Shown here: positions 10,179-19,069 of the stretch, piece after piece
Layout: every line of letters begins with the position of its first letter
Position numbering within the stretch: the stretch's first letter is position 1
Origin: Allokutzneria sp. A3M-2-11 16
GTDB lineage: Bacteria > Actinomycetota > Actinomycetes > Mycobacteriales > Pseudonocardiaceae
Assembly (NCBI RefSeq): GCF_024213555.1
Contig: NZ_JANAVO010000001.1
Location: 372,001 to 436,000, forward strand
Direction of reading: 5' to 3'
Length of the DNA stretch: 64,000 bases
Translations under genes and position numbers: made by a program
Notes under the pieces: generated by a model
Database searches by the model: none
Told to the model about the DNA's origin: nothing
What the model saw: the letters and a program-made list of their open reading frames with translations, nothing else

Positions 10179-11675
10179 ATGCACGCTCTCGATCTGATCA
10201 TCGTCGCGGCGTTCCTGATCGGTATGCCGCTGCTCGGAGTGCTCTTCGGAGGGCGGCAACGCTCCTCGAAGGACTACTTCGTCAGCGACAAACCCATGTC
10301 CTGGTGGGTGGTCTGCCTCTCGGTGGTCTCCGCCGAGACCAGCGCGCTCACCGTGATCAGCGTGCCAACGGTCGCGTACCTGGGCACGTTCACCTTCCTC
10401 CAGCTGGCCATCGGCTACCTGCTCGGGCGCATCGTGGTCGCGTTCGTGCTGCTGCCGAAGTACATGAGCGGCAACCTCGTCACCGCATACGCCTACCTTG
10501 GCAAGCGGTTCGGCTCGAAGCTGCAGAGCACGGCATCGGTGACGTTCCTGTTCACCCGCCTGCTCGCCGACGGCCTGCGGCTGTTCGCCACCGCGATCCC
10601 GATCAAGGTGCTGCTCGCCGCCTACGACATCCACGCCCCGTACTGGGCGATCTGCCTGGTCACCGGCATCGGCATGCTGGTGTTCAGCTACATCGGCGGC
10701 GTGCGCGCGGTGGTCTGGGTGGACGCGGTGCAGCTCGGCGTCTACATCATCGGCGGCCTCGCGGTGATCGCCGTGCTCGCGGGCAAGCTCCCCGAGGGCT
10801 GGCTCGGCCAGGCGTTCGAGGCGGGCAAGTTCCAGATCTTCGACACCGGCGCGGACATCCTCACCAGCCCGTACGCGATCGTCACCGCGGTGCTCGGCGG
10901 CGCCGTGCTGTCCATGGCCTCGCACGGTTCCGACCAGCTGATCGTGCAGCGGCTGATGTCCTGCAAGAACCTCAAGGACAGCCGCAGGGCGCTGATCGGC
11001 TCCGGCGTGATCGTGTTCTTCCAGTTCGGCCTGTTCCTGTTCATCGGCGTGATGATCTGGGCGCTGTTCAAGGGCGCCACCCCGGCGTCGATGGGCATGG
11101 CCGCCAGCGACGAGCTGTTCCCGCACGTGATCATCAACGTGCTGCCGCCGGGCGTCTCCGGCTTCATGCTGGCCAGCATCCTGGCCGCGGCGATGAGCTC
11201 CTCGCTCAACGCGCTGGCCTCCTCCACCGTCACCGACGTGATCCAGAAGGTCTCCAAGCGCACCTTCACCGACGCGGAGATCCTGCGCCAGGGCAAGATC
11301 TGGACCGTGGTCTGGGCGGGCCTGCTGATCGGCTTCGCCTCGATGTTCACCAGCAAGAACAACCCGATCGTCGAACAGGGCCTGTCGATCACCGGCTACA
11401 CCTACGGCGCGCTGCTCGGCGCGTTCCTGCTCGGCCTGATCTTCAAGAAGGCCCGGCAGACCGACGCCCTGGTGGCGTTCGTGGTGACCGTGCTCGGCAT
11501 GGCCACGATCATCCTCACGGTGAAGTTCCCGGTCGGCGCCAAGGAACTCGCGCTGGCCTACCCGTGGTACCCGCCGCTCGGCGTGCTGATCACCCTCGTC
11601 GTCGGTGGGTTGTTGTCCCTGCGGCACAGCACGAACGCGCCGGAGGCGGTGGAGGCCGAACTCCCGGTCAAGTAG
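10179..11675 (+). CDS. Sodium:solute symporter (SSS family)
   Basis: 498-residue polytopic membrane protein with about 13 helices of the SLC5-like fold. The SKDYFVSDKPMSWWVV segment after the first helix and the conserved core DQLIVQRLMSCKNLKDSRRAL identify the family, which imports sugars, sialic acids, amino acids or vitamins with sodium. ATG at 10179 with GGAG upstream. Its position behind anmK suggests a peptidoglycan-derived sugar (MurNAc or anhydro-MurNAc) as substrate, but the substrate cannot be deduced from the sequence. Confidence 0.9.
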   Translation: MHALDLIIVAAFLIGMPLLGVLFGGRQRSSKDYFVSDKPMSWWVVCLSVVSAETSALTVISVPTVAYLGTFTFLQLAIGYLLGRIVVAFVLLPKYMSGNLVTAYAYLGKRFGSKLQSTASVTFLFTRLLADGLRLFATAIPIKVLLAAYDIHAPYWAICLVTGIGMLVFSYIGGVRAVVWVDAVQLGVYIIGGLAVIAVLAGKLPEGWLGQAFEAGKFQIFDTGADILTSPYAIVTAVLGGAVLSMASHGSDQLIVQRLMSCKNLKDSRRALIGSGVIVFFQFGLFLFIGVMIWALFKGATPASMGMAASDELFPHVIINVLPPGVSGFMLASILAAAMSSSLNALASSTVTDVIQKVSKRTFTDAEILRQGKIWTVVWAGLLIGFASMFTSKNNPIVEQGLSITGYTYGALLGAFLLGLIFKKARQTDALVAFVVTVLGMATIILTVKFPVGAKELALAYPWYPPLGVLITLVVGGLLSLRHSTNAPEAVEAELPVK

Positions 11676-11770
11676 CCCGTACGGCCGATGCCGGGCACGC
11701 GCTGGAATGGCGAGCGCGTGCCCGGCATTGCATGCTCCACTCGCAGCGGTTCGCGGCGAGAGGAGCACCC

Positions 11771-12091
11771 ATGGATGTCGTGGTCACCGAGGTGGCAACC
11801 CGCACCCGGTTCGAAGCCCGCGTCGGCGATGCGCTCGCCGGACACCTGGAGTACGCCCGGCTCGGCGGCAAGATCCTGTTGACGCACACCGAGGTCGAGT
11901 CCGCGTTCGAAGGTCAGGGCGTCGGCGGCGAGCTGGCGAAGGCGGCGCTGGAGTCCGCACGCGTCAACGGGCTGATCGTCCGTCCACTGTGTCCGTTCGT
12001 GGCGGGATGGGTCCGCCGCCACGCGGACTACGTCGCCCTGGTCGACCCGATCGACCGCATGCGCGTCATGGCCGCGGCCAAGGTCGACTAG
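11771..12091 (+). CDS. Small GNAT-like N-acetyltransferase (YidJ/Gtn-type)
   Basis: 106 residues matching the short acetyltransferase fold that keeps only the CoA-binding core: ILLTHTEVESAFEGQGVGGELAKAAL (about 36-61, containing the acetyl-CoA loop GQGVGG), then PLCPFVAGWVRRHADYVALV. Proteins of this type are about 90-110 residues long and have no firmly assigned substrate. ATG at 11771 with the ribosome site GAGAGGAG. It follows the symporter gene after about 95 bases and may be in the same transcript. A dispersed repeat element lies just downstream. Confidence 0.85.
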   Translation: MDVVVTEVATRTRFEARVGDALAGHLEYARLGGKILLTHTEVESAFEGQGVGGELAKAALESARVNGLIVRPLCPFVAGWVRRHADYVALVDPIDRMRVMAAAKVD

Positions 12092-12102
12092 CCGGTTCTC
12101 CG

Positions 12103-12220
12103 GTCTTCAAGTACCCCCTACCCCCGCTCCAGCGATCGCCAACCACCACGAACCCCATCGAGGCGCGGGGTGCGTCGCGGTTGAAGACGCTCGGGGCGGG
12201 GGTTCGGGGGTCTTGAAGAC
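12103..12220. repeat. Dispersed element copy A with GTCTTCAAG inverted ends
   Basis: A 118-bp intergenic element. Its 25-base ends are imperfect inverted repeats (gtcttcaag then C-rich, and G-rich then cttgaagac); an extra internal ttgaagac occurs at 12181-12188. The same architecture recurs at 21889-21996. Both copies lie between convergent genes, so the element may serve as a bidirectional terminator or be a REP- or MITE-like repeat. Confidence 0.7.
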
Positions 12221-12251
12221 GCCCCAACCACGCGGGGTCGCGGACCTCGCG

Positions 12252-12701
12252 CTAGAGCAGGAGCGCGGCGAAGACCGCCAAGGTGATCGCGATGATGGCC
12301 ACGATCACCAGTGGCGCGGCGAAGACCGGCCAGAGCGCTCGCAGGCCACCCGTGCGGGGGCGGGTGGTGGCCAGCGCCCCCGGTCCGGAGGAGGTCCACG
12401 GCGGCGCGTAGAACAGCTCCGCGCTACCACCGGCGGGCACCAGCACGATGGTGCGGGCCTCCCCGTAGACCGTCTCCTCGTGCTCGCCCTCTCCCAGGAA
12501 GTCCGCCTCGGCCTGGCTGACCGCCGCCGAGACCTCGTAGGAGCCCTCCGGCAGCTCGAACGTGGCGGTCCCGCCCCATTCGGCCAGCTGTCCGCGGTCG
12601 GCGACGAGCACCTTGGCACCAGACGTGTCGTTCGGCAGCTCGCGCTGAAGGCGGCGGTGGTAGGTGGCGTGCACGATCAGCATCCCGCTCTCCGCGCTCA
12701 C
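12252..12701 (-). CDS. Hypothetical protein with C-terminal membrane anchor
   Basis: 149 residues without a recognised family. The first 100 residues look like a small beta-rich domain (MLIVHATYHRRLQREL, then FELPEGSYEVSAAV), followed by a Pro/Ser/Thr linker and one C-terminal hydrophobic helix (about 124-149, APLVIVAIIAITLAVFAALL) ending at the C-terminus, so it is probably tail-anchored with the domain in the cytoplasm. It lies 10 bases after the FAD oxidoreductase gene on the same strand and is probably co-transcribed with it. Confidence 0.7.
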   Translation of the reverse strand: MSAESGMLIVHATYHRRLQRELPNDTSGAKVLVADRGQLAEWGGTATFELPEGSYEVSAAVSQAEADFLGEGEHEETVYGEARTIVLVPAGGSAELFYAPPWTSSGPGALATTRPRTGGLRALWPVFAAPLVIVAIIAITLAVFAALLL

Positions 12702-12711
12702 GCCGCCAAGC

Positions 12712-14271
12712 CTACGGCGTGGTGATCTTGGCTTGTTGTCTAGCCTCCAGGACGGCGTTGGACGCGTGCCAGCCGCCCAGGCCGCTCACCCCGCCGCCGC
12801 GCCTCGTGCCCGCTCCGGCCAGCATGATCCGGCTCGTCCCGGAAACCTCTACGCCCCAACGCTGCGCGGGGGTGTCGGCGGGCTCGTCGTCGTCGAGCCA
12901 CGGCCAGTCCAGGTCGCCGTGGAAGATGTGCCCGCCCGGCATGCCGAGGTCGCGCTCCAGGTCCAGCGGCGACTCCGCGGCCAGGCACGGCTTCCCGTCC
13001 GCGTCCAGGGCGAGGCAGTCCGCCAGCGGCTCGGCCAGGTGGCCTTGCAGGGCCGCGACGGCCGCTTCGGTCGCCCGCTCCCGCGCACCGTCCACTGTGA
13101 ACAGACGAGCGGGCGCGTGCAGCCCGAACAGCGTGAGCGTGTGGTACCCGCGCTCGGCCAACCCGCCCAGGATGCTCGAATCGGTCAGCGAGTGGCAGTA
13201 CACCTCGCACGGCAGCGGGTCGGACAACGCGCCCTCCTGCGCGAGGCGATAGGCCCGCTCCAGGTCCGCGTACCCCTCTTCCAGGTGCAGCGTGCCCGCG
13301 AAGGCCACCCGGGGATCGACACCGCTGCGCAGCCGGGGCAGCCGCTTGAGGAGCATGTTCACCTTGAGCTGGCTGCCTTCCGGCTTCTCCGCGTCCCTGC
13401 CGAGCAACTGGTCCACAGTGGACGGAGCGACCGCGCACAGCACCCACCGCGCCGAGGTGGACCCGGCCTCGGTCACCACCTCGACGTGGTCCCCGTGCTC
13501 GTGCAGGGCCAGCACCGGCGTCGACGTCGACACCTTGACGCCGGCCTCGGCCGCCGCGAGTTCGAGCGCGTCGGCCAGCGCCCCCATCCCGCCGACCGGC
13601 ACCCGCCACTCACCGGTGCCGTTGCCGATCACGTGGTAGGCGAAGCAGCGGTTGGCCGCGGAGTCGTGCAGCGACGCGTTGGTCCCGATCAGCCCGTCCG
13701 TGGCCACCACACCGCGCACCAGGTCGTCGGCGAACTCGCGCTCCAGGACCTCGCCGAGCGGCCGCTCGACCAGATCGTCCCAAGTGGACGGATCGACCTC
13801 GGCGCGCAGTTCGGAGCGCCTCCGCAGCGGGCCGAGCAGCGACGGCCCGAGAGCTCCACCGAACGCGGAAACCCGGTCGTAGAAGGAGGTCCACGCGCGC
13901 CACGCCTCGCCCGAACCGGTCAACTCCGCGAAGGACGCCTCCGTCGCCGCGCCCGGCTCGCGCTCGACGAGCAACCCCGTCGCCCGGCCGTCGCGAACGG
14001 TCGGCGTGTAGGAGGACACCGCGCGCGACCGCAACGCCAGCGGCAGGCCCAGCTCCGCGGCGAGCGCGTCCGGGAACAGGCTCACCAGGTACGAGTACTT
14101 GGACAGCCGCGCGGGCAGGCCCGGGAACACCCGCTTGCCGACCGAGGCGCCGCCCAGGTGCTCCGCGCGCTCCAGCAGCCGCACCGACAACCCGGCCCTG
14201 GCCAGCAGGATCGAGGCGATCAGGCCGTTGTGCCCACCACCGACAACCACGACGTCATCGTCACAGCGCAT
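12712..14271 (-). CDS. FAD-dependent oxidoreductase of the phytoene-desaturase-like type
   Basis: 519 residues. The N-terminal Rossmann motif VVVVGGGHNGLIASILLARAG is followed by the LLERAEHLGGAS motif, and the C-terminus has the GWHASNAVLEARQQAK region, as in CrtI-like amine-oxidase-fold proteins. The group includes carotenoid desaturases and many proteins of unknown substrate; no carotenoid genes are nearby, so no substrate is assigned. ATG at 14271; further upstream in-frame codons lack conservation. A small membrane-protein gene follows after 10 bases. Confidence 0.85.
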   Translation of the reverse strand: MRCDDDVVVVGGGHNGLIASILLARAGLSVRLLERAEHLGGASVGKRVFPGLPARLSKYSYLVSLFPDALAAELGLPLALRSRAVSSYTPTVRDGRATGLLVEREPGAATEASFAELTGSGEAWRAWTSFYDRVSAFGGALGPSLLGPLRRRSELRAEVDPSTWDDLVERPLGEVLEREFADDLVRGVVATDGLIGTNASLHDSAANRCFAYHVIGNGTGEWRVPVGGMGALADALELAAAEAGVKVSTSTPVLALHEHGDHVEVVTEAGSTSARWVLCAVAPSTVDQLLGRDAEKPEGSQLKVNMLLKRLPRLRSGVDPRVAFAGTLHLEEGYADLERAYRLAQEGALSDPLPCEVYCHSLTDSSILGGLAERGYHTLTLFGLHAPARLFTVDGARERATEAAVAALQGHLAEPLADCLALDADGKPCLAAESPLDLERDLGMPGGHIFHGDLDWPWLDDDEPADTPAQRWGVEVSGTSRIMLAGAGTRRGGGVSGLGGWHASNAVLEARQQAKITTP

Positions 14272-14455
14272 CCGCCGATCCTCACCGACGCGGGCGGAGT
14301 CGGGCCAGGACCAGTCGGGGCACACTTACATCAGAACATTGAGCAGGATCACCAGGATCGGCTTCGGAAGAACAGGAACCGGTTCATCGGGTTGAACGAG
14401 GTCTCCACGCGCAGGCACCCGAATCCCGGCTGCTGGTACGTGCGCCACAAAGCAA

Positions 14456-14488
14456 TGGGCCCGGCGCGCAGAAGTCGCACCGGGCCCA
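14456..14488 (-). terminator. Hairpin after the tandem membrane-protein genes
   Basis: Perfect 9-bp arms tgggcccgg (14456-14464) and ccgggccca (14480-14488) around a 15-base loop, 14 bases past the stop at 14502. It is a likely terminator for the minus-strand genes above. The rest of 14272-14455 shows nothing recognisable. Confidence 0.6.
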
Positions 14489-14501
14489 CTCGTGAATCGC
14501 G

Positions 14502-14897
14502 TTACGCCTTGAACGGCTCCAGGCAGAGGAAGTTGCCCTTGCCGTCCTTGGGGCCTTCCCAGTACAGCGCCTCCGCGGTCGGGAACGGCTCGCAGATCGC
14601 GCCGCCCTCTCCGCCCTCGGTCTGGAGCTTGTCCTCGATCCGGCCGACGATCTTGTAGCTCGCGCCCGACCCGCACTCGGCCTTCTTGATGCTGTCGGCG
14701 TCGTTGATGTTGCCGGAGAGGCAGTCGCCGACCTTCGAGGTGCTTCCCACCGAAGTGAAGTAGCTGTAGGCGCCGAAACCGATCACGGCGACCGGGATCA
14801 GAATCGCGATGATCAGCTTCGCCGGCGACCGCTTCTTCTTCGCGGGCTGCTCGGTCTGCTGCTCGGTGGGTTCCGGCATGTTCTCAGGAGTGCTCAC
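14502..14897 (-). CDS. LppU-like Cys-containing membrane-anchored protein (copy 1)
   Basis: 131 residues: a short charged N-terminus with KKKRSP, one membrane helix (about 27-48), then an extracytoplasmic domain with four cysteines in the pattern KVGDCL, KKAECG, ICEPFP, LCLEPF, suggesting two disulfides. This resembles the actinobacterial LppU/SCO3897-type family of unknown function. GTG at 14897 is preceded by GGAAAGAAG. The next gene upstream (15004-15351) is a paralogue, so this is a tandem duplication next to smc. Confidence 0.75.
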   Translation of the reverse strand: MSTPENMPEPTEQQTEQPAKKKRSPAKLIIAILIPVAVIGFGAYSYFTSVGSTSKVGDCLSGNINDADSIKKAECGSGASYKIVGRIEDKLQTEGGEGGAICEPFPTAEALYWEGPKDGKGNFLCLEPFKA

Positions 14898-15003
14898 TGG
14901 GCTTCTTTCCAAGAGATGTGAGATCCGCGTCAAGCGGGCGCTCATCATGCACGGAAAAGGACACGAACGGAACTGCTTTCAAAGGTGTGTTACGAACTCG
15001 GTG

Positions 15004-15351
15004 TCACGGGTGGTACGGCTCCAGGCAGAGCAGGTTCCCCGAGGACTCGTCGCCCTCCCAGTACGTGACCGCGGTCGTGGGGAACCGCTCGCACGGCCGG
15101 GTCTCGCCGATCTCGTCCTTCTTCTTGCCCTCCAGCCGCCCGACCACGCGGTAGTCGGCCGTCTCGCCGCACGCCACCTTGGCCATCGGCGCGTCGGCGG
15201 TCGCGCCGTCGCGCAGGCAGTCACCGACCTTCGCGGTGCTCGCCGAGCTGGCGTAGAGGTACACGCCGACGCCGATCACCAGCAACGGCACGACGATCGC
15301 GACGATCAGCTTCAGCGGCGAACGCCGAGGCGCGTCCTGCGGAGTGTCCAC
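15004..15351 (-). CDS. LppU-like Cys-containing membrane-anchored protein (copy 2)
   Basis: 115 residues with the same layout as its neighbour at 14502: an N-terminal anchor (about 12-32, LKLIVAIVVPLLVIGVGVY) and a domain with KVGDCL, KVACGE, PCERFP and LCLEPYHP cysteines. The start is a GTG at 15351, only 30 bases from the smc stop. Function unknown; the conserved cysteines and YWEG motif argue for a folded, disulfide-bonded outer domain. Confidence 0.75.
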   Translation of the reverse strand: MDTPQDAPRRSPLKLIVAIVVPLLVIGVGVYLYASSASTAKVGDCLRDGATADAPMAKVACGETADYRVVGRLEGKKKDEIGETRPCERFPTTAVTYWEGDESSGNLLCLEPYHP

Positions 15352-15381
15352 TCCGGTCTCTCCCTGGGGTGCGGTGGGGCG

Positions 15382-18300
15382 TCAGTCGGCGGCGGGCGCG
15401 GCGGCGGGCCGCTGCAACCGCTGCGAGATCACCTGGGTGATGCCGTCGCCGCGCATGGTCACGCCGTAGAGCGCGTCGGCGATCTCCATCGTCGGCTTCT
15501 GGTGGGTGATCACGATCAGCTGCGACTTCTCCCGCAGCTGCTCGAACAGGCCGATCAGCCTGCGCAGGTTGGTGTCGTCCAGCGCGGCCTCGACCTCGTC
15601 CATCACGTAGAACGGCGAGGGGCGGGCGCGGAAGATCGCCACCAGCATGGCGACCGCGGTCAGCGACTTCTCGCCGCCGGAGAGCAGCGACAGCCGCTTG
15701 ACCTTCTTACCGGGCGGGCGCGCCTCCACCTCGACGCCCGTGGTGAGCAGGTCGTCCGGATCGGTGAGCAGCAGCCTGCCCTCGCCGCCGGGGAACACGG
15801 TCTTGAAGACCGTCTCGAACTCGCGCGCCACGTCCTCGTAGGCCGAGGTGAAGACCTCCAGGATCTTGTCGTCGACCTCCTTGACCACGGTCAGCAGGTC
15901 GCGGCGGGTGTCCTTGATGTCCTCCAGCTGCGTGGAGAGGAACTTGTAGCGCTCCTCCAGCGCGGCGAACTCCTCCAGCGCCAGCGGGTTGACCTTGCCC
16001 AGCAGCGCCAGGTCCTTCTCCGCGCGCTTGGCCCTGCGCTCCTGGGTGGAGCGGTCGAAGGGCAGCGGCGGGGGCGGGCTGACGTCCTCGCCGCGCTCCT
16101 TGGCCGCCTCGTACTCGGCCACCTCGGGCGCGCTCGGCGGGACCGGCACCATCGGCCCGTACTCCTCGACCAGGTCGTCGAGGCCGATGCCGAAGTCCTC
16201 GGTGATCTTGGATTCCAGCTGCTCGATGCGCAGCCGCTGCTCGGCCCGCAGCACCTCGTCCCGGTGCACGGCGTCGACCAGCTTCTCCAGCTCGCCGGCG
16301 AGCTCGCGGACCCGGCTGCGCACCTTGTTCAGCGCGGACTCGCGCTCGGTGCGCCGCGACTGCGCCTCGTCCCGCTCGGTCGCGGCCCGCGTCAACGACA
16401 GCGCGATCCGCTCCAGCGCCGTCTCACCGCCGCGCACCACGGCTTCGGCGACCGTGGCGCTGCGCACCCGCGCCGCCCGCGCTCGCTCGGCCCGCTCGCG
16501 CGCCTCGCGCTCGTTGCGCGCGGCCCGTCGCAGCTGGTCGGCCTTGCCCAGCAGCGCGCGGGCCCGCTCCTCGGAGGTCCGCAGCACCAGCCGCGCCTCG
16601 ACCTCCTCCTGCCGCGAGGCGGCCAGCTGCGTGGCGATCTCGTCCCGGCGCTGGGTGTCCGGCTCCTCGTCGTAGACCTGCTCGGACTCGGCGGCGAGCA
16701 ACCGCTCCTCCAGCTCGGAGAGCTTGGTCAGCGCCTCCTCGCGGGCGAGCTCGACCTTCTGCCGCTGCGCGGCGAGGCGCTCCGCCTCCGCCTGCGCGGC
16801 GCTCGCGGCCTTCGCCATCCGGGACAGCCGCTCGGAGCTGCGCGCCCGCTGCACCCGGGAGTCGTTGACCTGTTCCTGGACCTCGGCGACCGCCGCGCGA
16901 CGCACCTTCTCGTCCTCGCGGGCGCCCTGCAACGCGGCGCCGTAGTGCTCCAGCGCGCGCTCGGCCTCGGTGAGCTTGTCCCGCGCCTCGTCGACCGCGG
17001 CCTGCACCTCGATGACGCTCTGGCTGCGCCCGGATCCGCCGACTGCCCAGTCCGCGCCGAGCACGTCGCCCTCGACGGTGGCCGCGCGCACCCCGGGGAA
17101 GCGCTCCACCAGCGCCCGCGCGGCGGGAAGGTCGTCGACGACGGCAAGGCGGTCCAGTGCGCGGGTCAGCGCGGGGCGCAACGCCTGCGGGGCCTGCACC
17201 AGGTCCACCGCCCAGCGCGCGCCCATCGGCAGCACCGGCCAGCCGGAGCGCTCCGGCTGGGCCCCGCCACCGATCAGCATCCCGGCGCGCCCGGCATCGG
17301 ATGTGCGCAGAAGGTCAAGCGCCGCAACGGCATCCGAGGGCGCGGCGACCGCGACCGCGTCGGCGATGGCGCCCAAGGCTGCGGCCAGCGCGACCTCGGC
17401 GCCCGGCTCCACGGTCATCAGCGCGGCGACCGAGCCGAGCAGGCCGGGCAGCTTCCCCGCCGAGGCCAGCAGCGCGCCCGCGCCGTCCTTGCGGTTCAGG
17501 CCAAGGGAGAGCGCGTCGACGCGGGCCTTCCAGGAGGCGATCTCCCGCTCGGCCTTGCGCTCGGCGGCGACCAGCTCCTCCACCCGCGCCCGCGCCTGGC
17601 GGTGCTCCTCGACCGCGGCGTCCTTGCGCCCGGCGAGCCCGGTGTCGGCGTCCTCCTCGACCCCGGTCTCCGCCCGCGTCTCCTCGAACTCCAGCTGGGC
17701 GTGCTCGGCGCGATCCCTGGCCTCGGCGAGCGCCACGGACATGCGCTCGATCTCCTCGGCGGTCGCGCCGGTCTTGCTGCGCAGCGCCTCCACCTGGCCG
17801 CCCAGCCGGGCGAGGCCCTCGCGGCGGTCGGCGACGGCGCGCACGGCGGCCATGTGCTCACGCTCGGCCGCCTTGAGCTCCTGCTCCAGCTCCGAACGCG
17901 TCTCCAGCGCCGTGGACAGCAGCATCCTGGCCTGTTCGACGCCTTCCTGGAGCTCCAGCTCCTGCTCGGCGACCTCTTCGGCCTCGCGCTCCATCTCCTC
18001 CGGGTCCCGCCCGCCGCGGTGCTGCTCCAGCGGGGCGGTCAGGTGGCGGGCGCGCTCCTGGGCCAGCCGCACGGTGCCGCGCAGCCGCTCCTCCAGCGCG
18101 GAGAGCCGGTACCAGGTCTCCTGCGCGGCGGCCAGCAGCGGCGCGTCCTGGGCGAGGTTCTCCTCCAGCTCCGACTGCTCGTTCTGGGCGAACTGGAGCG
18201 CCCGCTCCACCTCGGTGCGCCGTGCCCGCGCCTGGGCCTCGTCGGCCTGGTCCTTCGCCAGCTCCGAACGCGCGTTGACCAGGTCGTCGGCGTAGATCCG

Positions 18301-18981
18301 CAGGCGGGCGTCGCGCAGGTCGGCCTGCACGGTCTGGGCCTTGCGGGCGATCTCGGCCTGCTTGCCGAGCGGCTTGAGCTGGCGGCGCAGTTCGGCGGTG
18401 AGGTCGGTGAGCCGGGTCAGGTTGGCCTGCATCGCGTCGAGCTTGCGCAGCGCCTTTTCCTTGCGCTTGCGGTGCTTGAGCACACCGGCGGCCTCCTCGA
18501 TGAAGGCGCGCCGCTCCTCCGGCTTGGACTGCAGGATCTCGGCGAGGCGGCCCTGACCGACGATCACGTGCATCTCGCGGCCGATACCGGAGTCCGACAG
18601 CAGTTCCTGCACGTCGAGCAGGCGGCAGCTGTTGCCGTTGATCTCGTACTCGCTGGCGCCGTCGCGGAAGATCCGCCGGGTGATCGAGACCTCGGTGTAG
18701 TCGATCGGCAGCGCGCCGTCGGAGTTGTCGATGGTCAGCGTCACCTCGGCCCGGCCGAGCGGGGCCTTGCCGGTGGTGCCGGCGAAGATGACGTCCTCCA
18801 TCTTGCCGCCGCGCAGCGCCTTGGCCGCCTGCTGGCCCATCACCCAGGCCAGGGCGTCGAGCACGTTGGACTTGCCGGAGCCGTTGGGGCCGACGACGCA
18901 GGTGATACCCGGTTCGAAGCGCAGGGTCGTCGCCGAGGCGAAGGACTTGAAGCCCTTCAGCGTCAGGCTCTTCAGGTGCAC
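15382..18981 (-). CDS. smc: Chromosome segregation ATPase SMC
   Basis: 1199-residue condensin subunit that, with ScpA/ScpB, organises the nucleoid. Walker A GPNGSGKS at residues 31-38, long Arg/Glu/Ala-rich coiled coils, a hinge near residues 520-640, then the ABC signature LLSGGEKSLTAVAM and Walker B FYVMDEVEAALDD near the C-terminus. Complete, with normal length. Located downstream of acylphosphatase and a winged-helix gene on the same strand; in many actinobacteria acyP also precedes smc. Confidence 0.98.
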   Translation of the reverse strand: MHLKSLTLKGFKSFASATTLRFEPGITCVVGPNGSGKSNVLDALAWVMGQQAAKALRGGKMEDVIFAGTTGKAPLGRAEVTLTIDNSDGALPIDYTEVSITRRIFRDGASEYEINGNSCRLLDVQELLSDSGIGREMHVIVGQGRLAEILQSKPEERRAFIEEAAGVLKHRKRKEKALRKLDAMQANLTRLTDLTAELRRQLKPLGKQAEIARKAQTVQADLRDARLRIYADDLVNARSELAKDQADEAQARARRTEVERALQFAQNEQSELEENLAQDAPLLAAAQETWYRLSALEERLRGTVRLAQERARHLTAPLEQHRGGRDPEEMEREAEEVAEQELELQEGVEQARMLLSTALETRSELEQELKAAEREHMAAVRAVADRREGLARLGGQVEALRSKTGATAEEIERMSVALAEARDRAEHAQLEFEETRAETGVEEDADTGLAGRKDAAVEEHRQARARVEELVAAERKAEREIASWKARVDALSLGLNRKDGAGALLASAGKLPGLLGSVAALMTVEPGAEVALAAALGAIADAVAVAAPSDAVAALDLLRTSDAGRAGMLIGGGAQPERSGWPVLPMGARWAVDLVQAPQALRPALTRALDRLAVVDDLPAARALVERFPGVRAATVEGDVLGADWAVGGSGRSQSVIEVQAAVDEARDKLTEAERALEHYGAALQGAREDEKVRRAAVAEVQEQVNDSRVQRARSSERLSRMAKAASAAQAEAERLAAQRQKVELAREEALTKLSELEERLLAAESEQVYDEEPDTQRRDEIATQLAASRQEEVEARLVLRTSEERARALLGKADQLRRAARNEREARERAERARAARVRSATVAEAVVRGGETALERIALSLTRAATERDEAQSRRTERESALNKVRSRVRELAGELEKLVDAVHRDEVLRAEQRLRIEQLESKITEDFGIGLDDLVEEYGPMVPVPPSAPEVAEYEAAKERGEDVSPPPPLPFDRSTQERRAKRAEKDLALLGKVNPLALEEFAALEERYKFLSTQLEDIKDTRRDLLTVVKEVDDKILEVFTSAYEDVAREFETVFKTVFPGGEGRLLLTDPDDLLTTGVEVEARPPGKKVKRLSLLSGGEKSLTAVAMLVAIFRARPSPFYVMDEVEAALDDTNLRRLIGLFEQLREKSQLIVITHQKPTMEIADALYGVTMRGDGITQVISQRLQRPAAAPAAD

Positions 18982-19069
18982 GTGCGCCCGCTTCCGTGTC
19001 TCGGCCCCGTCCGTGGCTTCCGCAGGAGGATAGCCGGAGGGCGTTCAAGATCCGGGCAGGCGCACGCGG

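Noticed and set aside
15793-15807. Palindrome cggtcttgaagaccg as a third GTCTTCAAG element
   Set aside because: It lies in conserved smc codons (VFKTVF) and lacks the C-run/G-run ends.
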